64,000 nt of DNA from Dillenia suffruticosa (taxonomy: Eukaryota > Streptophyta > Magnoliopsida > Dilleniales > Dilleniaceae): the NCBI GenBank assembly GCA_033439265.1, contig JAVTVX010000013.1:24944000-25007999 (forward strand). Reading direction: 5' to 3'. A model generated the notes under the pieces. The model was not told the origin of the DNA. It saw only the letters and a program-made list of their open reading frames with translations, and did not search any database. How positions within the stretch are numbered: the first letter of the stretch is position 1; every line of letters starts with the position of its first letter. This document shows, one piece after another, positions 48,301 through 59,722 of this stretch. The translations under genes and the position numbers were made by a program.

Positions 48301-51300
48301 ACAGCAGCAGGACTCAAACTACGAACAGAAAATCTCCCAGAATAACAATCAACCCCTTCCTAAGAATGAAATATGTTTCAAATTGCAAGATAGAAAGAGT
48401 GGAGGATCCAATTCATGTAGAAATGTCATTAACCGTGACTGTGAATTGTATTTCCTTGCAAAACTGTATGCCTATCAATCTTTAATTAAGCTTGGAAACA
48501 AAGTTGGTCATTGGAAATCAAAAAGCTTTCGGCAACATACAGAAATTGGGGGGGGGGGGAGCCACATCCTCGCTAATTCAAAGTGAGAGAACATGGGGAA
48601 GAGATTTGTTATGGTGGGTTTCTTCCTCAGATTTAAATCTGCAACTCTTCTTCGGTACAATGGGTTGGTCATTGTGATTCAAGTATGTTAGTGTGCACAT
48701 CAAAATTGAGGTTTTTTGATATTTATTATTTTAGGGTATAATAGTAGTGTTATTTTATTAGCAATGGATACCTGGGTAGGGGTATGCGAAACCATCCTTA
48801 TCTCCTCCCCAGAAATTAACATCCTGTTATTACCGGTTTCTGCCCTAATTCGCAGTTAGCGTAGCTGTGGTACTAATCAAATTGCCATCTCTAGATTCTC
48901 CATGGTCCTGCCCAGTGAACTCATCCTTGTTTTTATAGAGGAATGAGAAATTCTGGATGCATATGGCCTGCCTCGACTCCATAAGAGAATCGAATACCTC
49001 AATCTGTCACGTTATGCTTATAAATCCAGAAGTATTCATGGTTTTAGCTTTTGGAAGAGACAAGAGACAGAAGACAAGCTTCGGAAGAGAGAAAGAGATG
49101 GAATTTGGTATAATCATGAGATTGGTGGGGAAAAGAGTTTTAAAGATGGAGAGAGGAAATGACGAGGAAGTCAATTCAAATAATCGATAATCATTAAACC
49201 TGTATAAGAAGTTATCCTATGCCTGTAGTTTTGGAAAACAAGCCCTAATAGTTATGGAAGCTAAATAGGGCAGCTTAGCTCAACCTTAATAACCAAGGAG
49301 GATCAAACATATGCAGTGATAGCACGTTATTCATCGAGAAATTATAGTATTTGAGATCAGCCAAAACCCTGAACAGCTAAACTGTATTCGGAACACAAAA
49401 CAATTGAATAGAACTCAAATATCACATGATAAACACTTCCTTAATGGTTTGGAGACAAGAAAAGACTCCCTACATGCACAAAACAATAGCAAGCTGTAAA
49501 TACAGCAGAAACCCTAATGAGGATGAATACATTTTTTTTTCAAATTAAAAGTTTGCAACTTTTTTCTTGTTTAAATTCAAATGACCACTGCATAGACTTA
49601 CAAACAGTTCATGGAATTCAACTAAAGTAACTAAGCAAGATCTTGGCAAACAAGTAATCTGCAGACACTTCTAAAGTATACAAATTCTCTATCTTGATTG
49701 CCCCACTCTTCACCAGAATAGTAATGTGTAGAGTGAAGCAAGTAAAAGAGCATCATATAGTGCACCCTAGGTGACTGGAAATTAAGGCATGTTGGGAGAA
49801 GATTTTTGATTAAATGTAACTTGTGTAGGGTAAGGTGTGAATAGAAGTCCAGTTTATTAGCAGGAAGTTTGACTTTTTATTATTTATCTCTTCATCTTGT
49901 CCATGAGCAGTGGAGTAACAAATGAGCTATCGTGTTAACCTCTTCCTAATAAAGATGACACTTGTATGCCTGGGTGATCACTTGTATGCCTGGGTGGTCA
50001 CTCTGCTCTACAAGCTGACTTGGGTTAGAAACTGAAACCCAAACTATTTCATTATTGTAGAAAGCTACCTGCTTCAAAGCTGAAACCTTCAATGTTTTGT
50101 GAGAAACAAGCTAAAGTATGGCTGGCCAGCCTACATTTTGGCTGGGCTTGGGAGACTATTTTGGGCCCAAGGCCTGATTTTGGCCTGGTTGGTGTAAGCC
50201 CTATCAAGTTTAGAGCGACGTTTGGTTTTGCACTCACAGTAGAAAGCTCAGCCTACCCCAAAAATTTTCACTATTTCTAGTGGGCTCAGTGTGGCCCATT
50301 TTTGTTTGGGCTTGGAAAAAAATCAGTTTCACCACTGGTTGGCCCTTGGCCTGAAAATTTTGTGTTACCTCCCACTTGTGCCTCAGCTGCCAGGTCTAAT
50401 GCCAGCGTGCTTTCCACTGGGATTCTTAGCAGTTATCCTTTCAGATTCTGTGAATGATATTAATGTACTTGAATTTTAGATACATTCCAATGTACTTGAA
50501 TTTTAGAGGTTTTGGAGGTAAGATAGATACTCCAATGTTGTGGAAATGTGCATTATTTGCCATCCCATGGTATATTTTGGGACAGCAGAATGGCCGAAAT
50601 TTTCACAACTAGACTATTCTCTCCTCTTCTTTTTGAAGCAAAATTGTTTTTTTGTTATTCTTTGTTGGCTTACGCCATTGGGATTTATAAATATTATAGT
50701 TTAGAAGACTTGAAGAGGGATTGGAGAGCAGTAGTGCATTAGCTTGTGTTTTGTATTTGTTCTTTGCTTATGAGGATTTCTTATCCTTAGAAGTTCTGTA
50801 CATTCTTTTATTCTTCTAATATATGATTCTTTTTCTAACAAAAAAAAAATGGACCAAAATGGTAAGAAATGGACCTTAGGTGATACTTAAGCAACCAAAG
50901 GAAGTTTGGTTATTAATAAAATCTGTTCATTGTTGATGTGCTTAAGGGCTGAATTTGAGAAAGGATTCTGTTGTATATGTTTCTTTTTCCTTTTTGTTCT
51001 TAATATCTCCTCTTTGTTGTAGCAGAGTCCAAAGAAGCAGTCGTCTTAGTTCAAAATAAAGGAGATAGCGCATTGAATGTTAAAGTTACAGTTACATCCC
51101 CAAATGCAGACATGGAGCTAGTTGTTCCAAAACACAAGTCAAAAAGTGTATGCTTCTACTCTTTTTTTATTACGATTGATTTTATGGATTTATTCAATTG
51201 GTAGTATGTTTTCTAAGCCCCAGCAAGCAGGTAATTGTCAACTATTTGGGAAATATTACTTTAGTATGCTGGAATTTAGTTTCGTTAATTTTTTTTTTCT

Positions 51301-52225
51301 TTTTTTTTGGGGGGGGGGGGGTGGGGGGTGGGGGGTGGGTGAAGGGTTGGGACTTAACTGTTAAAATTTTAAAGTGATGAATCCAGTCATTGGTTAGTGA
51401 TTCTTACAAAATCTTTCTGGTTATCATGAGGCTTACAATAACTTTCCACACAAGAGAGACCCATATGCTGGGATTTTGGCTTTGGTGGCCAAATCATTCC
51501 TAAGCAAGAGAGAAAAGTAAAATCATTGCCTAGCAACAACCTATACGGAGGACTGAGATTAGTGCATATCCTAATACTGTTTGGCCAAATGCCATCCTTG
51601 TAACTTATATTGGTTGGTCAGCCAACTCATTAAATTAGGATTTCATGCTTAGGTTGGAGGGCTTATTCTTGTTTTATGGCCATTAAATTGTTTGTATATT
51701 GTGAATCAGTTTGTTGAATGAAGTTCTGAATGATCTGCAACCATTTGAATGCACAACAACGTCCTTCTTGTTCTACAGATTAGCATCCCGGTAAGTGTGA
51801 CTGAAGGGGTCAAAATAGTATTAAATGCTGGTAAAGAAGACTGTGAGCTTGATCCAAGTATAGCTAGACAAGATTATCTTCAGCAATTTCTTTCATATGC
51901 CAAAGTAGTGAACCCCATCTATGGTGTCTATTTCTTGATTTTAACGGCTGTTATTGTTGGAGGGGCATGTGCATGCTGCAAGGTCAGGAAAAGAAGACAG
52001 GGGGATGGGGTACCATACCAAGAGCTTGAAATGGGTTTGCCGGAGTCTATTCCAACTGTTAATGTGGACTCTGCAGAAGGATGGGATCAGGTTTGGGACG
52101 ATGATTGGGATGAAGATAACGCAGTTAAGTCACCAGGGGGACGCTATGCAGGAAATATCTCCGCAAATGGCCTTACTGCCAGGGCTCCTAATAGAGATGG
52201 ATGGGAAAAAGATTGGAACGACTAG
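43795..52225 (+). CDS. Type I membrane protein with Pro-rich ectodomain (DUF7356-like)
   Basis: Four exons, 43795-43929, 44006-44390, 51026-51147 and 51779-52225, give 362 residues (363 if the acceptor three bases earlier is used). Residues 1-24 are a signal peptide ending DHAHA. A charged and Ser-rich stretch and a Pro-rich segment (about 88-117, PPPPPSPSPPPHSPPPP) follow. A compact ectodomain holds CDELQQCTVDKMVACIQRF, VVLVQNKGDSALNVKVTVTS and VKIVLNAGKEDCELD, which matches my memory of plant DUF7356 proteins. A transmembrane helix (about 259-280, ending GGACACC) precedes KVRKRR and an acidic cytosolic tail with WDQVWDDDWDED and DGWEKDWND. The topology suggests a secretory-pathway or plasma-membrane protein; its function is unknown. 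Intron 2 is 6.6 kb. If it is retained, the frame continues 34 codons to TGA at 44492-44494 and creates another hydrophobic end. Confidence 0.85.
45330..45386 (+). repeat. A57 homopolymer inside the 6.6 kb intron
   Basis: An uninterrupted run of 57 A residues is flanked by T17 (45228-45244) and T18 (45410-45427). It could be the tail of an old retro-insertion, but no target duplication was found. Confidence 0.9.
45921..45979 (+). repeat. 30-bp tandem duplication
   Basis: CCTTAGTAGTCTTCCTTTGT starts a 30-base unit at 45921 that repeats at 45951 with almost no change. It lies within intron 2 of the membrane-protein gene. Confidence 0.9.
49961..50000 (+). repeat. 20-bp tandem duplication
   Basis: CTTGTATGCCTGGGTGATCA is followed directly by a second copy with one change (GGTCA for GATCA). 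A second small duplication, AATGTACTTGAATTTTAGA, occurs at 50462-50480 and 50489-50507. Confidence 0.9.
51309..51345 (+). repeat. G-tract cluster with G-quadruplex potential
   Basis: A long G run is followed by T-separated runs of six, six and three G, all on the sense strand of the membrane-protein gene. Four or more runs of at least three G with one-base loops fit the quadruplex rule for DNA and for the intron RNA. It lies between exons 3 and 4. Confidence 0.8.
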
Positions 52226-53220
52226 GATGTCGATGTCAGAATGAGGAAAGGAAAAATTGTTCCTTGAAGAGATGAAAATCCAGGAATTAGGTGAAGAATT
52301 CTCATAGAATTCTATTACTGAGGAGAGGGGAAACAATTGAATATGAGTCTCTCACACTTGACTTAAAATGCTTGGCTTTTGTTTGTACAAATGAAATGCT
52401 AAATTTTGACCTTTGTGCCCACATTGGTGGATTAAGGCTCTGTAGAGTTGACTCTTGGCGTCTGAAAATTTGTCATGGTAACTGCAGTTAATGGTGGATA
52501 TGTGAGATATGTGGAGTGGAGTGAGTTATTTGTCCTTTGTTGTTCCTTTTACTATAGGTATATGGTCCTGTACAAGATTCGAGGTTCCGAAATTAAATAA
52601 TTTCTGGCGATAATGTTTTCTTTCTCTGCAGCCTTTGCTTGCGTATGGCACCACCGTGTTGTGTATCATGATGTGTTGAAGAAACTAACGACTGGTTCCA
52701 AGCTGCTTCCAATTGCTTTGCAGGGCTAAACCCCAGCACTATACGAGGAACTTGTCCAAAGAAGTAATTTTCCTCGGCAAAGGTGCACTTCTGCTTGTCT
52801 GGGCTCTGTTTCAATCCTAAAATTAGTTAGTCAATGTTGTGCATTGTGATTCTGCCATCTCATTTTGGCGCCTGGCGATTTCGTCCTTTCAGCAGTTGGA
52901 CTTAATCCATGTAAAACTGAGGGAGTGGCGAATATGAATTTCTGTCCCATGCATTGACTTGATTTTTTACTTTTGGAATGTGGGGTTGAAATGTGGAACA
53001 TAAAGAAATGGGTGGCTGTCATTCAAATATGTGGGACCTGTAACGCATTTCATTCGGCCCTAGTTTGGATACTGGGTATTACCCTTCTACTTTCACCTGG
53101 AGGCGTCACAATTATCCGGGAAATGCAGTTTAGTAGTCGCTTGTTATTTGTTGTGTATGTGATTGAAGGTTAAAGTCGATAGTCGAGCCAAGTTAGGACA
53201 TGTCGTAGCTGTAACCGACT
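52226..53220. other. 3' UTR and downstream flank of the membrane-protein gene
   Basis: The first few hundred bases are probably 3' UTR. No other gene is supported. Confidence 0.4.
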
Positions 53221-53383
53221 GAATAACCAAATCAGCCCCACGGGAATAAAAAATCAGTATTGGAAGACATGCCTCCTCAATTGGGTTCTGGTGGTCGATC
53301 CAAATTAGTCGGGGCGAATCTCCAGATGCTGGATTGGTGGTCTAGTCATGATACAAAAAAAAAAAAAAGAATAACCAAATCAG
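53221..53383 (+). mobile_element. SINE with perfect 15-bp target-site duplications
   Basis: GAATAACCAAATCAG is present at 53221-53235 and 53369-53383. The 133-base insert ends in a pure A tract and contains CAAATTAGTCGGGGCGA, like the 3' block of plant Au-type SINEs. The identical duplications point to a fairly recent insertion. A clear A and B box pair is not visible, so it may be 5'-truncated. Confidence 0.8.
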
Positions 53384-56300
53384 AGAGATCCTGGGTTAAC
53401 TGATCTAATAAACAAATTAATGTTCAAGTTCCAGAGAAGTACTAATTATAAGATTAAAAAGTAAAGTAAGATCTCTTGCCAATGTATTGCTATTTATTAT
53501 CATTTTTTGGTTCACATAACAGGTTTTCGGCAATCATTCATATAAACAAAAGTCAACAATTTTTCCTTTTTTTATTTAAAATTAGTTAAATTGATATGAT
53601 ATAGAGGTTAAAACGACAGTTTTAAAACGTCTAAAATAAAATTTTAACAAAAAAATACAAAAAAAGCACCGTTAAGGTCTCTACTAAGGCACTAGGCTGG
53701 AAATAATTTGCAATTGATTTAAAATAGAAATTACTTTACTTTTTAACCATATGATTAGGATTTCTTATAATATTTTTGTTTTTAATGAGGGTGTTTTGGT
53801 GCATGATAAAATTTCATCAACGCCCACATTACTCCTACAAGAGCGCATGCTCTCAATCTCATCCACTAGGTGCTCGATGCAAGTGAGGTCTATATCATGT
53901 TGTCAACTGCAAAGTGAACATCAAAGAAAAAAAGAGAGAGAGAAACACCAAAATAATTCACCACCTCCTCGCAACTCAAGAAGGTTTGCCATGCTCACTT
54001 TTTCGAATCACCTTGTGGGATGAATGAGACTTCTACTTTTCCCAACTATTTACAACTTTTAAAAATTCCATCCATCACCGCACGCTTATTGATTGATTGC
54101 CACAAACCAAGCAATGCCTAAAAATCTCATACTTGAAGTTTAACCAGTTCACGAGCAAATGGGCCATGAGGCACAATCACTAGCACTACCTTTTCTCACT
54201 TTTGACATTTTTTAACTTTGCCTTTTTCTTTTGTCCAACCATTTCTCTTCTATTTGGTAGCTAAATTAGAGGCAGTTTATCATTAAGGTGGGGTTGCAGC
54301 TCCGCTGTGAGCTGCTTCGTGCTAGAGAAAAGCTAAATCTCATCCACAAGCTTTTGGCAACTACAATGTTTATGGATCATTTTAGGTTATGAGCGTAACA
54401 AATTATGAAAAGAGTAATGCATCACATGAAGCCCTTCATTGGGTAAAAACAGCCTCTTGTTTGAGGTTTCAATTTTTATCATAGTAGTGATTTTGTTGAT
54501 TTTGATTTTACCAATAATTCAATTATTAAATCTATTGACAAGGCATGAGCTCGAGTATCATAAGCATTTCATTGTAGGAATCAACTACTCTTTGGTGGCA
54601 TATATACTTATATATTTTGATTCTTCTTTTTGTTTTTTCCTATATTCATTTATATTCATATAGATTAAGAATACACATTTTTTATTTATTTTTTTAAGAT
54701 CTTTACTTTGAAAATAAAAATACAACAATTACTATTTTTTATCTTTTTTTTTTTCCCTTTAAAACACATATCGCGTTTATTGAAAGTTATACCAGCAAAG
54801 GAAAATAAATAAATAGAAAAAGCTGCCATTTGAAATGCTTGAAATGATCGACATGCACTAACATGTTGCAATTCAAAAAGGCTAATAAGTGGTTTTAAGG
54901 ACCCTCCATGTGAGGAGCTTTGATGATTGTCAAAACCCATTTATTAGGTCTCTCTGGGGTCCAACACCCTTCGATTAATTTAAACTTCCTATCTAAGCAT
55001 TTATTATTACATATACATTACATGTTTTCTTATAATGTGATGAATGTGGGAACAATCTCTGCAAAGAATGCACTGGCAATTATTTACGTTCAGAAAGTGT
55101 GGAGTCCAAACAAAAGGGTAAATGATGTCATTTTCCAGTATTTCTTGCAAATTGATGGATCCTGCTCTGCCCAAGTTCTTGTGTTTGCAACAAAGGTATT
55201 ATTAGAAATGAATTTGTTCAGAGCTAAGATCAGAGGCATCGCATCAAGTTGAAGGCAAACTCTGGGGGCAATATTGATGCCTTTTCCTCGACTACATCAT
55301 TGTCAGATATTTCACCGTCTGATTAGGCTTTTTTTTTTTTTTTTTTTTTTAACTTTGAGATATTTGGTAAAATTTCAAAGTTAATGCATCTCAACTATTT
55401 CAATGCTTCCCTCCCACTATAACTCAGTCCATTTGTTGTGGAAACACGAAGAAATATGTGTGAGGTGCTTTTATGGCTTATCCGCACCAAATTTATTATC
55501 CCAGTAATTACGATTGGCACGATTATTGGTAGTTGGTACACTAGACGTGCCTCTTTCAAGATCCTCTCATACTAGGAGAATGTCCTCTCGACCGTCCAGG
55601 ATATGATCCAAACACCTACTATTGTGGCATATGACTTCTAGGACTATAGATTTAAGTTCTTCTTGCCACGCCACGAGGGGAAAGAGTCTTATGGCTTCGA
55701 AAGCCATCAACGACCAAGCTAAGTGCAAGTGACTTGCATATCATCGTACTGATAAATTTATTTGAAAGATATCTGCTAAAAAAGGCTATTTTGGCCACAA
55801 GGAGCACTTTCTTACCGCTGTGGAAAACTTCCAGGGTCTGGCTAAACACTCTTGTTGACATTTCCATTACCTTTTTTTTTATTAAAAAAAAAAAAAAAAG
55901 TCTGCTGCGTAATTAGAATGGGGTTGGCGCCACAAAATGCTATGGCTTGCTTAATGATAAAATTTTGGAGTCCCTCTCCCCCCGCCCCCAACCAACAAAC
56001 ATTGCAAATCATCTTGACAGCAAAAAACAACAGCAAAATCCAAGAGCAGTGAGATCTTGAGAATACTTGAAATGGCTCGTTCATGTGAATCTAGTAATAA
56101 TTCAACCACAGGATATTTAAAAGAAACGAAAGTAATCAACAAGAAATCTTTTAGAGACAAAATTCTAGATTGAGATTGAAGACTCAACCAAACAATGTGC
56201 ATGTTTTAGTTGCGGCTTCCATCCCCAGAAGAACAAAAGGGAAAAACAATAAAAGAAGAAAAGTAATTTAGCAAATGATGGAAAAATCTAATGAACTCAA

Positions 56301-56407
56301 TATTTCTATCCTATTGTTTTCTTGTTCATATTTTGTGTGTCCAACTTCCTTATCTTATACTCATTCAGATAGCCCAGTAGCTCTTCTTAATATGTACAAC
56401 AGACTTC
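53384..56407. other. Convergent spacer
   Basis: No gene is supported. Open frames at 53751-54023, 54439-54663 and 54920-55252 lack domains. Homopolymer tracts occur at 55330-55350 (T run) and 55871-55899 (T run then A run). Confidence 0.4.
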
Positions 56408-59400
56408 TCATTCCAACTCCTCTTGGCCTTCTAACGGGCATCGAATCAGCTCCAAAATGTTGACGACCTCCCCCATGTCTGGTCGACTGGATGGCACTTG
56501 TGATGCGCATATCAAACCAAGTTTTATAATTGGAATAGCCTCCTCCACCGGAAAGTTCCCATGAAGCCTCCTATCAATGCACTCCTCCACCCTGCCCTCG
56601 TCCAATGCTGCCCTCACCATGTCAGATAACACTACCACATCATCTTCCATATACTCCACAGGTTTCTTCCCTGTCACAATCTCCAGAACTAACACTCCAA
56701 AACCATAGACATCACATTTCTCAGTTATCTTAACTGTTCGGCATGCAAACTCTGGAGCCACATAGCCAAGTGCGCTCTGAATCTTGCAACTGACGACATA
56801 ACGATCTAGCATTGGAAACAACTTTACCAGGCCATAGTCTCCGATCTTGGCCTCACCGGAGCTGTCTATCAGCACATTAGTTGATTTTAGGTTGTAATGG
56901 ATGACTTTCATTTGGTGCAAGTGTGCTAAGCCTTTTGCTGACCCCAGAATTACATTAAACCTATGGTTCCAAGAGAGGAAGTTGCCTTCCAGATCTTCAT
57001 GTAAATGCCTGTACAAGCTTCCATTAGAAATATACTCATAGATGAGAAGTTGTAAAGATGGTGTCCAATAATATCCTTCAAGAGCAACTAGATTAGGGTG
57101 CCTAGCTTTCTCCAGTTGCCGAATTTCCCTCTCAAACTCATTCTGTGACTTCACCAAACTTGAGACACTAAGCTTCTTGATAGCAACTGAGCGCCCATCT
57201 TGTAATGTAGTTCTATAAACAGCCCCAAAGCCACCCCGCCCAAGTTCACAATCTTTGCTAAGCAATGAGTTGGCCCCACAAACAAACTCAGCATCACCAG
57301 AAAACATGACAAGCTTTCCATAATTAGCATCAGGACTAAGGGAATGACTATCACCACCACCAGATAGGGAAATAGCAGCTTGTGACATTTTCGACCTAAC
57401 ATGGATGTTCAAGATGGTGATAGTTACCACACCAAGAGCAATGAAAACTGCTGCTCCAATGGCAATTAGGGAGGAGATGCTGAGTATGATCTTCTTGCCG
57501 TGGACATTTGCAGACAACGATCCAGGGGGAGAGTTTGATGAAGAGTTAGGGTTTAGGACAATTGGCTTGGGATGGACAGAAGGGCAGGAGTGATTGACAG
57601 CTGAGCCACAAAGGGATGGATTACCGGAAACAGATGAGGGAGGGATGGTGTTGAAAAAGCCTCCAAGTGGTAGTTCACCTTCAAAGTGGTTGTGGGAAAT
57701 ATTGAAGGAGGTAAGGTGGGAAAGATTTGTCAGCTCCTTGGGCAAGCTTCCGGATAAATTATTAAAAGACAAATTAACATCTTGGAGGTTGGTGAGGTTT
57801 GCCATGCCAGCAGGTAGTGGACCTGAGAGGTTGTTTTTAGAGAGGTCCCTGCACAATGGAAACATAATATTGCATAAAAAGAAAAAGTAAATTGCCCAAT
57901 ACAATTTCATAGTCTCTTCAATTTGAACTACAATGTCGTCAATAAAATTCTCAGTATTGCTTATGTATGACGAAACAAGAAAATCAGTATTGCCACCAGG
58001 AGGCAGAAATATTATGCAAAAATCGGCAATTAAAGGTACTTTTCATGATTGTATTGCACTCCATTTATAGCATCAAAATAGTCAATACTGCAAGCAGAAC
58101 TAACAAGCTCCTCTAATTGCGCCTGTATCCTCGGACAAATTTTGCCAGCTTAAACGAAAAATATATCTAGTTGATGTCCGATATATTTTAGATCAAGAAA
58201 GCAAGGGAGCAGAAAAAATGAAGGCAACATTCGTGAGAGAACTTACAAGTATGTCAAAGATGAGCATTTCCCAATCTGGGTAGGAATTTTCCCAGAAAGA
58301 AGATTGTTCTCCAGTCTCAGTTCCTGCAGCAAAATTGCCTCTCCAATTTCCAAAGGAATGCTCCCATTGAGCCGATTGTTGCTCAAATCAAGAACATCCA
58401 TAGATTTCAACTCACCAATACTTGCAGGAATAGCTCCTTCAAGAGAATTCCTCGACATATTCAACAGTTGCAGGCTGCTGAAATTTCCAATGCCTTCTGG
58501 AATTCCACCTGAAAAGGCATTCCTAGACAGGTCCAAGACTTGAAGTCTTTGATAAGATGCTGCAATAGGAGGCAATTCAATGCTTCCACTGAATTTATTT
58601 CCTGAAATCCAAACACTTGACAACTCCAAATCAAAAAGCCATGAAGGTAAATTTCCTGTAAACTCATTTTGACTAACATCCATAATCGTAAGACTAAAAC
58701 AGTCCCTCATAGAACTTGGTAACACTCCAGAAAATTGATTCCCGAGCAACTTTAATTCCTTCAACAACTGAAGGTTTCCTAAAGAATTTGGAACCCGACC
58801 CGAAAACCGATTCAAAGAAAGATCGACAATTTCCAGATTCCTCAATTCTCCAACCCAATGTGGAAACTCCCCAGTTAACAAATTTCCATGTAAGTCCAAC
58901 CTAGTACACATACTAAGGTTTCCCATGGAAGCAGGAATATTACCAGAAAGAGAATTAACACTAAAATCGATAGTTTCCAAAAGTATGCAACCCCCAATAT
59001 CCTCAGGTAAATTTCCATAAAACCTGTTCCTACTCAAATTAATCTCTTGCAGATTATACAAATTCCCAACTCCTTCAAAAATCTGGCCACCCAGAAAATT
59101 GTTCGACAAATCGAGTACCCTAAGCTCAGTTAAAGACCAAATGTGTGCTGGCAAAGACCCAGATAGCTGATTCGAGGAAAAATTAACAGACTCAAGGGTT
59201 GAACATGAAGTCAAAGACTCAGGAACAGGTCCTGAAATCTCATTTTCTGCTAAAAAAATTTCACGTAAAGACACACATTGTTGGAAAAATTCATCTGGGA
59301 TTGAACCGGAGAGTCTGTTTCGGCTCAGGTCAATCGTTTGAATAGTTTTGATGTTTCCGAGGTTTGGGTATAGAGACCCGGAAAAGTTGTTGTTGGAGAG

Positions 59401-59691
59401 AGAGAGAGTTTGGAGAAATTGAAGTCGGAGAAGCCCTTTGTTGATGTGACCAGAAAGAGAGAGACTAGATAGAGAAAGTTCGGTCACCCGAGTACTAATC
59501 GGGTCACATTTGACTCCGAACCAGTTGCAAGGAGTGTCATCGTCCTCGTTCCAGGACGAGAGTTTGGATTCTGGGTCGGATATTCCCGCCTTGAATACTA
59601 TCAGACCCAAAACGTCGTCGTTGAATGTCTCGCCGGAAGACCCGACCAGTGCCGGAGCTAACAAAAGCAGTATTAATATATCTAACAACAT
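56408..59691 (-). CDS. PXC2: LRR receptor-like kinase of the PXC2/IRK clade
   Basis: Two minus-strand exons, 59691-58247 and 57848-56408, give 961 residues; the GT-AG intron is 398 bases. The start is the ATG at 59691, followed by a hydrophobic signal peptide (LLDILILLLLAPALVGSSG). The N-terminal cap DDVLGLIVFKAGISDPESKL and CNWFGVKCD lead into about 20 leucine-rich repeats, then SVSGNPSLCG and a paired-Cys cap. The transmembrane helix is at about 602-629. The kinase domain has an intact glycine loop (GRGGFG, 685-690), beta-3 Lys706 and DYG (819-821), but HYN at 799-801 in place of HRD, so the usual catalytic base is Asn. I recall HYN in this clade generally, which suggests weak or no phosphotransfer. 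PXC2 and IRK act in root and vascular cell-division control. A five-codon upstream frame precedes the start. Confidence 0.9.
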
Positions 59692-59707
59692 CTCTTTCAC
59701 TAACAAC

Positions 59708-59722
59708 TCACAAACAAGACAT
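59708..59722 (-). promoter_or_regulatory. Five-codon upstream ORF before the PXC2-like start
   Basis: ATG at 59722 followed by three codons and TGA at 59710-59708 lies 16 bases before the main ATG, in another frame. If the transcript starts upstream it could lower translation of the receptor. The transcription start is not known. Confidence 0.45.

Noticed and set aside
54920..55252. Open frame of 110 codons in the convergent spacer
   Set aside because: No recognisable domain and no splice or promoter context; chance length is possible in this base composition.
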